This document shows, in pieces, positions 26,449 to 34,004 of a DNA stretch of 64,000 nt. The stretch spans positions 1,922,001-1,986,000 of the forward strand of contig CBIHNF010000001.1 in NCBI GenBank assembly GCA_966211335.1, in the 5' to 3' direction. A program made the position numbers and the translations under genes. The notes beneath the pieces are model-generated. The model had not been told where the DNA came from and made no database searches. It worked only from the letters and a program-made list of their open reading frames with translations. Numbering within the stretch: the first letter of the stretch is position 1; each line of letters opens with the position of its first letter. The DNA is from JAPWJZ01 sp966211335. Its GTDB lineage: Bacteria > Pseudomonadota > Alphaproteobacteria > Micavibrionales > UBA2020.

Positions 26449-26467
26449 GAGAATGATTTGCAATATC
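26449..26467 (+). promoter_or_regulatory. Fur-box-like operator
   Basis: Nineteen bases match the classical E. coli Fur consensus (GATAATGATAATCATTATC) at 14 of 19 positions by direct comparison. The site starts one base after the -10 element, where a bound repressor would block RNA polymerase. The downstream genes encode a cupredoxin, an FTR1 permease and a metallophore-type enzyme, which fits iron control. In alphaproteobacteria Irr or Mur could also use similar sites. Confidence 0.6.
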
Positions 26468-26536
26468 ACTAAGTCAGCGAATATGACTGGCTTGGTCCTA
26501 ATTGACCCAGAGCTTCGTCGTGTAAGTGAAGATCCC

Positions 26537-26578
26537 CCTGCCATATGCCGCTCATGCAAATGATGGGCATATGGCAGG
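26537..26578 (+). promoter_or_regulatory. Long inverted repeat / leader hairpin before the cupredoxin gene
   Basis: Thirteen-base perfect arms (26537-26549 and 26566-26578) flank 16 bases that themselves form TCAT/ATGA around a GCAA tetraloop. As RNA this is a roughly 17-bp hairpin with one small internal loop, 30 bases before the ATG. No T run follows, so it is not an ordinary terminator. It may be an mRNA leader element or a dimeric-regulator site. Confidence 0.7.
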
Positions 26579-26607
26579 AGAGGGATGACGTTCTCGGGGG
26601 ACTAAAC

Positions 26608-26940
26608 ATGATGCTCAAAACGATTATCGCCTTTTGCCTTTGCAGCTTTATCGCGCTCGCGCCCGCGGGCGCGCATGCGGAAGATTACGTCTTCACGCTG
26701 AAGGACCACAAATTCTCGCCGCAGCAGCTGGATATTCCGGCCGGCCAGAAAGTGAAAGTCACCATCAAGAACCTTGATGCGACACCCGCCGAATTTGAAA
26801 GCTACGACCTCAACCGCGAAAAGGTTGTCGGCGCCAACGGCACAGTCAGCGTCTTCGTGGGCCCGCTGGAGGCCGGCAGCTATGGCGTGTTTGACGATTT
26901 CCACCACGATACAACCACCGCAACCATCAAGGCGCAATAA
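26608..26940 (+). CDS. Periplasmic cupredoxin-like protein of an iron uptake system (FtrB/EfeO-cupredoxin type)
   Basis: 110 residues from ATG 26608 (GGGGGA six bases upstream). A signal peptide ends AGAHA before EDYVF. The mature protein is a single cupredoxin domain: FTLKDHKFSPQQLDIPAGQKVKVTIKN-type strands (quoted in part), then GSYGVFDDFHHDTTTATIKA. The usual cupredoxin cysteine is absent and a His-rich DDFHHD takes that region, so metal binding may differ from blue copper proteins. It lies one base before the FTR1 start. In Bordetella and Brucella, FtrB cupredoxins act with FtrC permeases in ferrous iron uptake; the same role is inferred. Confidence 0.82.
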   Translation: MMLKTIIAFCLCSFIALAPAGAHAEDYVFTLKDHKFSPQQLDIPAGQKVKVTIKNLDATPAEFESYDLNREKVVGANGTVSVFVGPLEAGSYGVFDDFHHDTTTATIKAQ

Positions 26941-26941
26941 C

Positions 26942-28486
26942 ATGCTTCCGATCGCCCTTATCATTTTCCGCGAGACGCTGGAAATATCCCTTATCCTCGG
27001 CATCGTCCTCGCCGCCACGCGCAATGTGCCAAACCGCATGCTGTGGATCTTCGGCGGCTTCGCGCTGGGGCTCGCCGGGGCAGGGCTTGTCGCCTTTTTT
27101 GCGGAAGCGATTTCAAACGCAGCCGAAGGCATCGGGCAGGAGCTGTTCAATGCCGGCATCCTGTTAGTCGCCGCCGGCTTCATCGGCTGGACGGCCCTCT
27201 GGATGCGCAGCCACGCCAAAGAAATGACCGCGCACCTGAAAAAGGTCGGCGCAGATGTTTCCGCCGGACGCCTGCCAAATTACTCCCTCTCAGCTATCAT
27301 CGGCCTTGCCATGCTGCGCGAGGGGTCGGAAATTGTGCTCTTCGTCTATGGCATGATCGTGTCAGGGCAGGGCGCCTCCACCATCATGGCGGGCAGCCTG
27401 ATGGGCGTCGCCGCCGGCGCGCTTGCCGGTGTGCTGTTCTATTTCGGTCTTATCCGTCTGTCGACGCGCTATATGCTCACCTTCACCAGCTGGCTCATGC
27501 TGCTTTTGGTTGCGGGGCTTGCGGCGCAGGCCTTCGGCTTCCTTGCGGCGGCGGGTTATTTCGGCGCCTATGCCGCGCCGGTCTGGGACAGCTCGTGGCT
27601 GCTGTCGGACGGCAGCCTTGCGGGTAAAGCGCTGCACAGCCTTGTCGGCTACAGCGCAAGGCCCGCCGCCATTCAGGTGATCGTATACCTAATGACGCTG
27701 CTGGTCTTGAGCCTTGCGATTTTCTTTATCGAGAACGGCGGCAAGCAACAGTTGAAAACGGCGGCTGTCGCGACCGCCGGGCTTGTCCTTGCGTTGCTGG
27801 TGGCAAAGCCCGCTTATGCGATTGACGATATTCATTCTCCCAACATCGTCGCGCATGAATTCGAGCTTGAATACAACGGCAACGTCGCCTTTGACGGCGA
27901 TGCGTCCAAAAACAATGCGCAGGTTCACGAGATCGAGCTGGAATATGCGCCACTCGACCGTTGGAAGACTGAACTCTCGGTCGAATTCGAACATGAACCC
28001 GGGCAAGATTTAAAAGCGGAAGGTTTCGCTTTTGAAAACTTCTTCCAGTTCTGGGATCAGGGAGAGAAGTGGGTGGATGCCGGTTTGCAACTGGCCTACG
28101 GCCACGCCATCCACAGCGCCGACCCCGATGCGATTGAAGCGAAACTGCTGCTGGAAAAACAGACCGGAAAATTCCTTCACCGCACCAACATCGGGCTTGA
28201 ACAGGAACTCGGCGGTCATGCCAGCGGGGGCCCCGCATTCTCGATGAACTGGAGCAGCCGCTACCGCCTGAGCCCCGGTTTTGAGCCCGGCTTTGAAATC
28301 CACAATGATTTTGGCCAAGGCCCCAATTTTTCGCACTTCAGCCAGCAGGAACATTATATCGGCCCTGCCGCCTACGGAAAATTAACCAGCAATATCAACT
28401 ATGAAGTTGCGGCTCTGGCCGGCTTTAGCGAAGCGTCATCCAATGCGGCGCTGCGTTTTAAGCTGGAATATGAGTCTGTTTTCTGA
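26942..28486 (+). CDS. FTR1-family iron permease fused in frame to a beta-rich, outer-membrane-like C-terminal domain
   Basis: 514 residues from ATG 26942. Residues 1-265 are an FTR1/EfeU permease with seven or so membrane segments and both iron-binding RExxE motifs (RETLE at 10-14; REGSE at 126-130). Normal FTR1 permeases end near residue 280. Here the frame continues through residues 271-293, which read like a signal peptide ending AKPAYA, then 220 residues of alternating, aromatic-rich beta strands ending in phenylalanine (ESVF), as outer-membrane barrels do. An in-frame TTG at 27752 could also start the C-terminal part alone. No stop or frameshift separates the two parts. Coupled to the cupredoxin by a one-base gap. 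Confidence 0.85.
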   Translation: MLPIALIIFRETLEISLILGIVLAATRNVPNRMLWIFGGFALGLAGAGLVAFFAEAISNAAEGIGQELFNAGILLVAAGFIGWTALWMRSHAKEMTAHLKKVGADVSAGRLPNYSLSAIIGLAMLREGSEIVLFVYGMIVSGQGASTIMAGSLMGVAAGALAGVLFYFGLIRLSTRYMLTFTSWLMLLLVAGLAAQAFGFLAAAGYFGAYAAPVWDSSWLLSDGSLAGKALHSLVGYSARPAAIQVIVYLMTLLVLSLAIFFIENGGKQQLKTAAVATAGLVLALLVAKPAYAIDDIHSPNIVAHEFELEYNGNVAFDGDASKNNAQVHEIELEYAPLDRWKTELSVEFEHEPGQDLKAEGFAFENFFQFWDQGEKWVDAGLQLAYGHAIHSADPDAIEAKLLLEKQTGKFLHRTNIGLEQELGGHASGGPAFSMNWSSRYRLSPGFEPGFEIHNDFGQGPNFSHFSQQEHYIGPAAYGKLTSNINYEVAALAGFSEASSNAALRFKLEYESVF

Positions 28487-28519
28487 CAAACTAATCGCAT
28501 TCGAAACAGGGTGAACGAT

Positions 28520-29323
28520 ATGACGTCTGATCTTCAGGCACAGGCAGTCGCAGCAATCCGGCAAAGCTTCGCGCTGCTGTCGCGCGAACAGAATTTGTCG
28601 CCGGATAACCAGCTGGTGACCAGCTCCCTGACGCACCTTGTGCGCACGCTGACCCAATGCCAATCGCCGGAACTTGCCAAGTTCCTGCTCTCGACGCCGG
28701 ACCTCGCGGCCGAGCGGGAAGGGCTGCCCATTCTCTGCGGTCAGGCCGAATGCGAGATGGAAAAATTCTGGGCGCGCCGCCTGTTGTCGCGCACCGCCTG
28801 CGACCTCGCCGAATTCTGGTACTTCCCTGAATATACCGAGCTGTGCAGCGCGGAACTTGACCTGTTCAAGCAGCGCAGCTTCAGCCGCATCAGCTTCCTC
28901 GGCTCCGGCGCACTGCCGCTGACGGCCTTCCTGCTGGCGCGCCATTGCCCCGATACGCCGGTCGTCTGCGTCGATTATGATACCGAAGCCTGCGACCTTG
29001 CTGCGCAGCTTGGCAAGAAAATCGGCCTCAAAGACCGCGTTGCCGTCGATTGCATGGACGCGCTGAAATATACGCCGGTTGAAAACGAGTTGGTCATTTG
29101 CGCCAGTCTGCTGCAGGGCAGGGAGGAGATTTACCGCCGCCTCGACAACCGCGACTGCGCGCTGATCATCCGCGATTCAGAAGGCCCCTACCAATATCTC
29201 TACAAAGCGGCCGAGCTGCCGAAGACGCGTTTCCGTGAAGTGTCGAAAACCAAGATCGACCCGCGCCGCATCAACACCAGCCGTTTCTTCGTGCGCGATT
29301 TCAGCAATGACCAGGCAGCCTGA
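28520..29323 (+). CDS. Nicotianamine synthase-family protein (CntL-like metallophore enzyme)
   Basis: 267 residues from ATG 28520, with AGGG eight bases upstream. FLGSGALPLTAFLLA (127-141) matches the SAM-binding motif of nicotianamine synthases (plant form GSGPLPLT), followed by the acidic VDYDTEA, VICASLLQG (192-200) and IIRDSEGPYQYLY (216-228), all in the family order. EKFWARRLL near residue 81 and Y105 sit where I recall catalytic Glu and Tyr residues of the archaeal enzyme; this was not aligned. Family members transfer aminobutyrate from SAM: three times in nicotianamine, once onto histidine in staphylopine (CntL, about 271 residues, the same size as this). Context suggests a metal chelator. 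Substrate unknown. Confidence 0.83.
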   Translation: MTSDLQAQAVAAIRQSFALLSREQNLSPDNQLVTSSLTHLVRTLTQCQSPELAKFLLSTPDLAAEREGLPILCGQAECEMEKFWARRLLSRTACDLAEFWYFPEYTELCSAELDLFKQRSFSRISFLGSGALPLTAFLLARHCPDTPVVCVDYDTEACDLAAQLGKKIGLKDRVAVDCMDALKYTPVENELVICASLLQGREEIYRRLDNRDCALIIRDSEGPYQYLYKAAELPKTRFREVSKTKIDPRRINTSRFFVRDFSNDQAA

Positions 29324-30680
29324 CCCCGCCGACATCACCATTAAACTGGCGCAGGACCTTGTCCGCGTCGGCTCCGTCACGCCGCTGAATGCAGCAGACC
29401 TGCCGACGGCCAGCAGCGCGCTTGATGTGGCGGCGGCCGCCGCACAGAAGACCGGTGCCACCGCAACGCGCCTCGAATTCGAAGGCGGGCACAAAAAGTG
29501 GGATTACAAGGTCGACAACCTTTACCTTGAATGGACCTTCGGCACGCCGGAAAAGCATATCTGCTACATCGGCCATGTCGATGTCGTGCCGCCGGGCGAC
29601 GAGAAAAAATGGACGGACGATCCCTACAGCGGCACGATCAAAGACGGCTACCTCTATGGCCGCGGCGTGACAGACATGAAAGGCAGCGTTGCCGCCTTTA
29701 TCACCTCGGTCGAGGATTCATTGGCCGAGCTCAAAAAGCAGGGCAACGTTAAAGTCAGCATGATCCTGACCACGGACGAGGAATGGGCCGCTGTGAACGG
29801 CACCGTCAAGGTGCTGGAATGGATGAAGGCGAGGGGAGATGCGCCGGATGCCTTTATCGTCGGCGAACCGTCATCTCAAGACTCGCTTGGTACTCATATC
29901 AAAATCGGCCGCCGCGGCAGCCTTGTCGGCACGTTCAACGTGGCGGGAGTACAGGGGCATGCGGCCTATCAGGAATTGTTCGAAAACCCAAACCGCGCGC
30001 TGTCGCTCGCCGTCGCCATTCTCAACAGCACCAGCTGGAAAGACGGCAACGAGAATTTCCCCAACACGAATTTTGAAGCGGTCGCGTTTAAATCCGGCGA
30101 CTTCAACGCCAGCGCCGTCATTCCGGGCAAGGCTGAGTTGCTGTGGAACATCCGCTTCACGCCGCAGCAGACGCCGGACAGCCTGGAGAAATGGATCAAC
30201 GATACGCTCGCCAATCCGCCGGACTGGGCAAAGGCGCATCCGGATTATCCGCTGCTGAAAAATATTACCGTGACGGCCAATAAAGATACGGCGTCGATTC
30301 CATATTACGCGGAACCCGCGGGGCTTGCAGATGCTGCGAAGGACGCCGTGAAATCTGTCGTCGGGATTGATTCAAAACTCGACGGCAGCGGCGGCACCAC
30401 CGATGGCCGCTTTGCCGGCAAGGTTTTTCCCAAGGCGGAAATTATCGAGCTGGGCCTGCCGGAGCGCGGCGGTATGCCTTGCGGCCACAAGCATGATGAT
30501 TATCTGCTTAAAGGCGGCATGCATCAGGTAGACGAACGCGCGGCGCTTGATGACCTTGTGAATCTCCGCCAGATATTCTCCGCAACGATCCAGAATTACA
30601 GCAGGCAGAAACCCGATGATGTCGCAAGCGCCAAGCCCCAATCAAATAGCACAAACAATCCGTCCTATCGCCCCAAGTGA
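29307..30680 (+). CDS. dapE: M20-family hydrolase, DapE-like (succinyl-diaminopimelate desuccinylase)
   Basis: 457 residues from ATG 29307, overlapping the previous gene by 17 bp. Zinc ligands and catalytic residues are visible: H90 and D92 in GHVDVVPPGD, D123 in GRGVTDMKG, E158/E159 in TTDEEW, and a C-terminal histidine in CGHKHDDY. DapE splits N-succinyl-LL-diaminopimelate in lysine and cell-wall synthesis. At 457 residues it is longer than the usual 375-380, and it lies inside a probable metal-uptake operon, so a different acylated amino acid may be its substrate. The 3' end overlaps the GNAT gene by 65 bp. Confidence 0.8.
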   Translation: MTRQPDPADITIKLAQDLVRVGSVTPLNAADLPTASSALDVAAAAAQKTGATATRLEFEGGHKKWDYKVDNLYLEWTFGTPEKHICYIGHVDVVPPGDEKKWTDDPYSGTIKDGYLYGRGVTDMKGSVAAFITSVEDSLAELKKQGNVKVSMILTTDEEWAAVNGTVKVLEWMKARGDAPDAFIVGEPSSQDSLGTHIKIGRRGSLVGTFNVAGVQGHAAYQELFENPNRALSLAVAILNSTSWKDGNENFPNTNFEAVAFKSGDFNASAVIPGKAELLWNIRFTPQQTPDSLEKWINDTLANPPDWAKAHPDYPLLKNITVTANKDTASIPYYAEPAGLADAAKDAVKSVVGIDSKLDGSGGTTDGRFAGKVFPKAEIIELGLPERGGMPCGHKHDDYLLKGGMHQVDERAALDDLVNLRQIFSATIQNYSRQKPDDVASAKPQSNSTNNPSYRPK

Positions 30681-31125
30681 TGCTGCGCAGCTGCGGGAGC
30701 TTTACGCATATTCGCTGAAAAAGAACCAGGCCGGATTCATCCAGAACCCGGGCTTTCATGGCGATATCGCGGAACGCGCAGTGAAGTACCAGAATGAAAA
30801 TGGCGCCATGCTGGGGTTGTTCGATGAGTCCGGCACGCTTTTGGGCTTCGGCGGCTTGAAGCCGCTTGAAAACGGCAATGTCGAGTTGTGCAACCTGCAT
30901 CTGCATCCGGATTATCATGGTCAGGGCCTTGGCAAGAACCTGTCGCTGGCGCTGCTCGATGAAGCGCGTGAACTTGGCTTTGATAAGGTCGAGCTGCATG
31001 TGACGGCAACGCAGGATGCCGCGATTGGACTCTACAGGCGTTTGGGATTCACTGAAATCAAGCGTCAGGTTTATGAAATTGAAGGCGGGCGCTACGATAC
31101 CGTCTTCATGGAATACCTGCTTTAA
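30616..31125 (+). CDS. GNAT N-acetyltransferase
   Basis: 169 residues (start at ATG 30616 or 30619). The acetyl-CoA loop is LHLHPDYHGQGLGKNL, followed by DKVELHVTATQDAAIGLYRRLGF, which matches the general GNAT pattern well. It begins 65 bp inside the DapE-like gene, an unusually deep overlap that points to translational coupling. It is the last gene of the putative iron-responsive unit. The acceptor is unknown. Confidence 0.85.
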   Translation: MMSQAPSPNQIAQTIRPIAPSDAAQLRELYAYSLKKNQAGFIQNPGFHGDIAERAVKYQNENGAMLGLFDESGTLLGFGGLKPLENGNVELCNLHLHPDYHGQGLGKNLSLALLDEARELGFDKVELHVTATQDAAIGLYRRLGFTEIKRQVYEIEGGRYDTVFMEYLL

Positions 31126-31141
31126 TTCGCACCCATATTTT

Positions 31142-31564
31142 TCAGGCTGCGCCAACGGCGTGCAGCCATTCGGGCGTCGGCAGCACCAGCTTGCGGGCCT
31201 TCATATCCATCAGGCCCATGGTCATGGTGCTGGCGAAGCAAAGCTCTTTATCGGCGTTGAAAATATCCTGCCGCAGCACGCCGATTTTGCGCTCGTAAGA
31301 CACCAGCTGGCTTTCGATGATGATGTCCTGACGCAAGGTCAGCTCCTTGATGAATTTCAGGTGGAATTCGAGGATGACGGGACCGAGGCCGGTCGCCTTG
31401 ATGGTCGCAAGCCCAAAGCCGCGCGGCGTAATCAGCTCCCAGCGGGCTTCTTCGAGGATCTCAAGGTAAGTCGCATTGTTCACATGGCCGAAGGTATCGA
31501 GGTGATGCTCGCGGATGGTGAGCGGATAATGAAACTTCTCGTAGGCGGCGGCATCGGCGGTCAT
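31142..31564 (-). CDS. Acyl-CoA thioesterase, hotdog fold (4-hydroxybenzoyl-CoA thioesterase/YbgC type)
   Basis: 140 residues from ATG 31564 (GGAGAA eight bases upstream). The N-terminal HHLDTFGHVNNATYLEILEEARWE holds the conserved D-x-x-x-H-V-N-N motif of the YbgC/4HBT group, with aspartate as catalytic residue. These hydrolyse short or aromatic acyl-CoAs. Convergent with the GNAT gene (16-bp gap). Confidence 0.88.
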   Translation of the reverse strand: MTADAAAYEKFHYPLTIREHHLDTFGHVNNATYLEILEEARWELITPRGFGLATIKATGLGPVILEFHLKFIKELTLRQDIIIESQLVSYERKIGVLRQDIFNADKELCFASTMTMGLMDMKARKLVLPTPEWLHAVGAA

Positions 31565-31770
31565 GGAATTTCTCCTTTTCAGTACTTTAGCGCGGGGAAC
31601 GGAGGAGGAGAAAGGGTAAGCCACCTTCGCGGTACACAAAGGCTTAACGGGCTGATTGCGCTACATTAAAAATTGACCATAATTCGTTTTTGAGTTGACA
31701 GAATCATGCTCCATCTGTTTCAGTAAGATTTAGAGCGTAACAACAGCGGCGCATCTATAAGGACAATCCG

Positions 31771-33387
31771 ATGTTAAATGACCAGCAACGGCAGAACCTG
31801 ACCAAATTGTCCCGCGCCTTCGCGCTGACAGGTGTTGCCGCCAGCGCCATCCTCGCGCCGCTCGTCCTGAAGTCAGCCGATAAATCCCTGCCGCCAGCGC
31901 CGTCGCCGAAACTTCCCGCCGTTGGCAAGGCTTTCACCGTTGCTGCGACACCTGTGACGCAGACGGGTACATTCCAACTCGACCTGCAGCAAACAAAACC
32001 GCTCGATTTCTGGCTGCAGGGCAGGGATGACACGCTGTCTTTTATCACGCCCGCACAAGGCAATATTTTCGGCGGCACCTCCTTCACGCTTGTCGATACC
32101 GCGAAAGAAACTGCCTATCAGGCGCATCTGCATCGCCTTACCGAACGGCAGCGCCAGCATGACACGCGCGAAGCCGCGTTGCGCCATCGTTTGAGCGACG
32201 GTTTTATGGCCTATACCAATGCGGCGATTGACCAGGGCATCGGCCACAATATTCCTGACCCGAAAACAAAAGATTCAAGCGCCGCCGAATTCGTCTATAA
32301 CGCCGTGCAACTGGCCTTGAAGGGATTCACCAGCGCCGACAAGAAATTCGCCGGCATGGACGCCATGTTCGCCGGCACCTCGGCACATCAGGTCAATATT
32401 GCCGCAACACTGGCAAAACAGCCGCGCCTGTCTGGCGACGGCATTCGCATCGAAACCCTGAAACCCGGCATGATCATCGGCATCGAGGAAAAGAAAAGCG
32501 GTACGATTGATAAAACGGCGCTGGTCTTCCTTGATGATGCGCATGGCAGGCTGATGGTTGCCGCGGCTGAAGCCGGAAAAGGCGTAACGGCAACGCCGGC
32601 GCGACAATGGCTGAAAACCTCCGCCGCGAAGGGCGATAGCCTGCAGGCGGTCGACATGGCCGCCGTCATCGCCAGCAAAGGCGGAAGCCCGAAAGCGAAA
32701 TTCAAATTCGACACCTCGGCCGACGCGCTGGCCGGCAGCGATGTCGGCACCGGCGCCTATCTGCGCGCCACCATCAGCGCCGGCATCGAGCAGTACACCA
32801 AGGATGCGCAGGACCGCGGCGTGACATATTCCTTCGGCGATGACAGCGGCACGCAAAGTATTGACTGCAGCGGCTTCGTGCGCAAATGCGTCGATACCGC
32901 TTACACACGCGTCGTCGGCAACCCGTTGCAGCCCGGCACGCCGGTGGCCGATTTTCCGCGTGTTTCCGTCGACCAGTTCACGGCGCTTGAAACCGCGACC
33001 GGCAAGGTTATCGAGGGCGACAAGCTGTGCGAGAAAAACCTCTGCGAAGGCATGATCATCGCTATGGACCATGGGCCCGAATTCAAGGACGGCGTGCAAT
33101 GGGATGCCGGCCGAGAGCGCGGCATCGACCACATCGGCATCATCTACCGGGATTCAACAAGCAAGGCTTTGATGCTGGCCGAAAGCTCCGGCGGCATCGG
33201 CGTGCATTCGACGAAACTCGGCGACTTCCTGGAACGCAAGGCCGAGCGCGGGGCAAAACTTTTCGCTGTCGATCTGGTTGCATACGCCGAGAAGCAAGGC
33301 TGGAAACCCGCGCCAAAAGTTTTGTCGGCAAAGCTGCCAGTCAAAGCGCAAAAACAGTCCAAAGCCATTAGACATGCAAATAGCTGA
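31771..33387 (+). CDS. Exported NlpC/P60-like cysteine hydrolase with long N-terminal part
   Basis: 538 residues. A hydrophobic segment near residues 18-33 (FALTGVAASAILAPLVL) looks like a signal anchor or uncleaved signal. The C-terminal domain has SIDCSGFVRKC with likely nucleophile C366, and GIDHIGIIY with H454, the Cys-His arrangement of NlpC/P60 amidases that cut cell-wall peptides. Between them are CEKNLCEGMIIAMDHG, holding two cysteines not typical of the family. The first 340 residues are unrecognised. A role in peptidoglycan remodelling is inferred. It stands alone between two intergenic gaps of about 200 and 165 bp. Confidence 0.75.
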   Translation: MLNDQQRQNLTKLSRAFALTGVAASAILAPLVLKSADKSLPPAPSPKLPAVGKAFTVAATPVTQTGTFQLDLQQTKPLDFWLQGRDDTLSFITPAQGNIFGGTSFTLVDTAKETAYQAHLHRLTERQRQHDTREAALRHRLSDGFMAYTNAAIDQGIGHNIPDPKTKDSSAAEFVYNAVQLALKGFTSADKKFAGMDAMFAGTSAHQVNIAATLAKQPRLSGDGIRIETLKPGMIIGIEEKKSGTIDKTALVFLDDAHGRLMVAAAEAGKGVTATPARQWLKTSAAKGDSLQAVDMAAVIASKGGSPKAKFKFDTSADALAGSDVGTGAYLRATISAGIEQYTKDAQDRGVTYSFGDDSGTQSIDCSGFVRKCVDTAYTRVVGNPLQPGTPVADFPRVSVDQFTALETATGKVIEGDKLCEKNLCEGMIIAMDHGPEFKDGVQWDAGRERGIDHIGIIYRDSTSKALMLAESSGGIGVHSTKLGDFLERKAERGAKLFAVDLVAYAEKQGWKPAPKVLSAKLPVKAQKQSKAIRHANS

Positions 33388-33551
33388 GACATCGGCACAA
33401 ACCTGGCTTTGGACGGCCATGTAACAAACCTGTATCCTGACTCAATATATTATTTCCCATAATATACATTATCACACAATTGGATCAGATTTATCAGGCT
33501 TTCAAATACCGCCGGTTATCCGTTAAGGTAGCCCTCTTTAAGGATTGCGGC

Positions 33552-34004
33552 ATGTCCATCGATTTCAAGATTGTACCCATTACCGAAGAAAATTACGACC
33601 GCCAAAAGATGGCGGCGCTTTTGAAAAAAAGCCAGGCCGAGGGCTACAACCTCGTGCTGCGTTTCTGCGAGAACTGGGAATCCGGCGCCAACCGCTTCAA
33701 CCTCCCGGGCGAAGCATTCTTTGGCATCGAGAACGAAGGCCGCTTCATCGGCATGGGTGGCCGCTCGCTCGACCCGTACCTCAACGACCCCAAAGCCCTG
33801 CGCGTGCGGCATGTCTACCTGCTGCCCGAATGGCGGCAGCTCGGCATCGGCGCGGAATTGATGAAGCGCATCGTCGATGTGCCCACGGAGGGTTTCAACA
33901 AGCTGACCTTGCGCACGCTGCATATGGCGGCGCGAAAGTTCTATGAAAAAATCGGCTTCCAGTATGTCGGCGAAGGAGAAATCACCCATGAACGCGAAAT
34001 CTAA
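33552..34004 (+). CDS. GNAT N-acetyltransferase
   Basis: 150 residues from ATG 33552 with AAGGA eight bases upstream. VRHVYLLPEWRQLGIGAELM is the acetyl-CoA-binding loop, and LRTLHMAARKFYEKIGFQYV the C-terminal GNAT signature. Its last 17 bases overlap the mazG start, so it is coupled to that gene. Acceptor unknown. Confidence 0.85.
   Translation: MSIDFKIVPITEENYDRQKMAALLKKSQAEGYNLVLRFCENWESGANRFNLPGEAFFGIENEGRFIGMGGRSLDPYLNDPKALRVRHVYLLPEWRQLGIGAELMKRIVDVPTEGFNKLTLRTLHMAARKFYEKIGFQYVGEGEITHEREI

Noticed and set aside
26537..26578. Iron-operon hairpin as a rho-independent terminator of an upstream transcript
   Set aside because: No T run follows on either strand and the cupredoxin ribosome site comes directly after it.
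28520..29323. Generic SAM methyltransferase label for the NAS-like gene
   Set aside because: The GSGALPLT and RDSEGPYQYLY motifs fit nicotianamine synthase better than ordinary methyltransferases.
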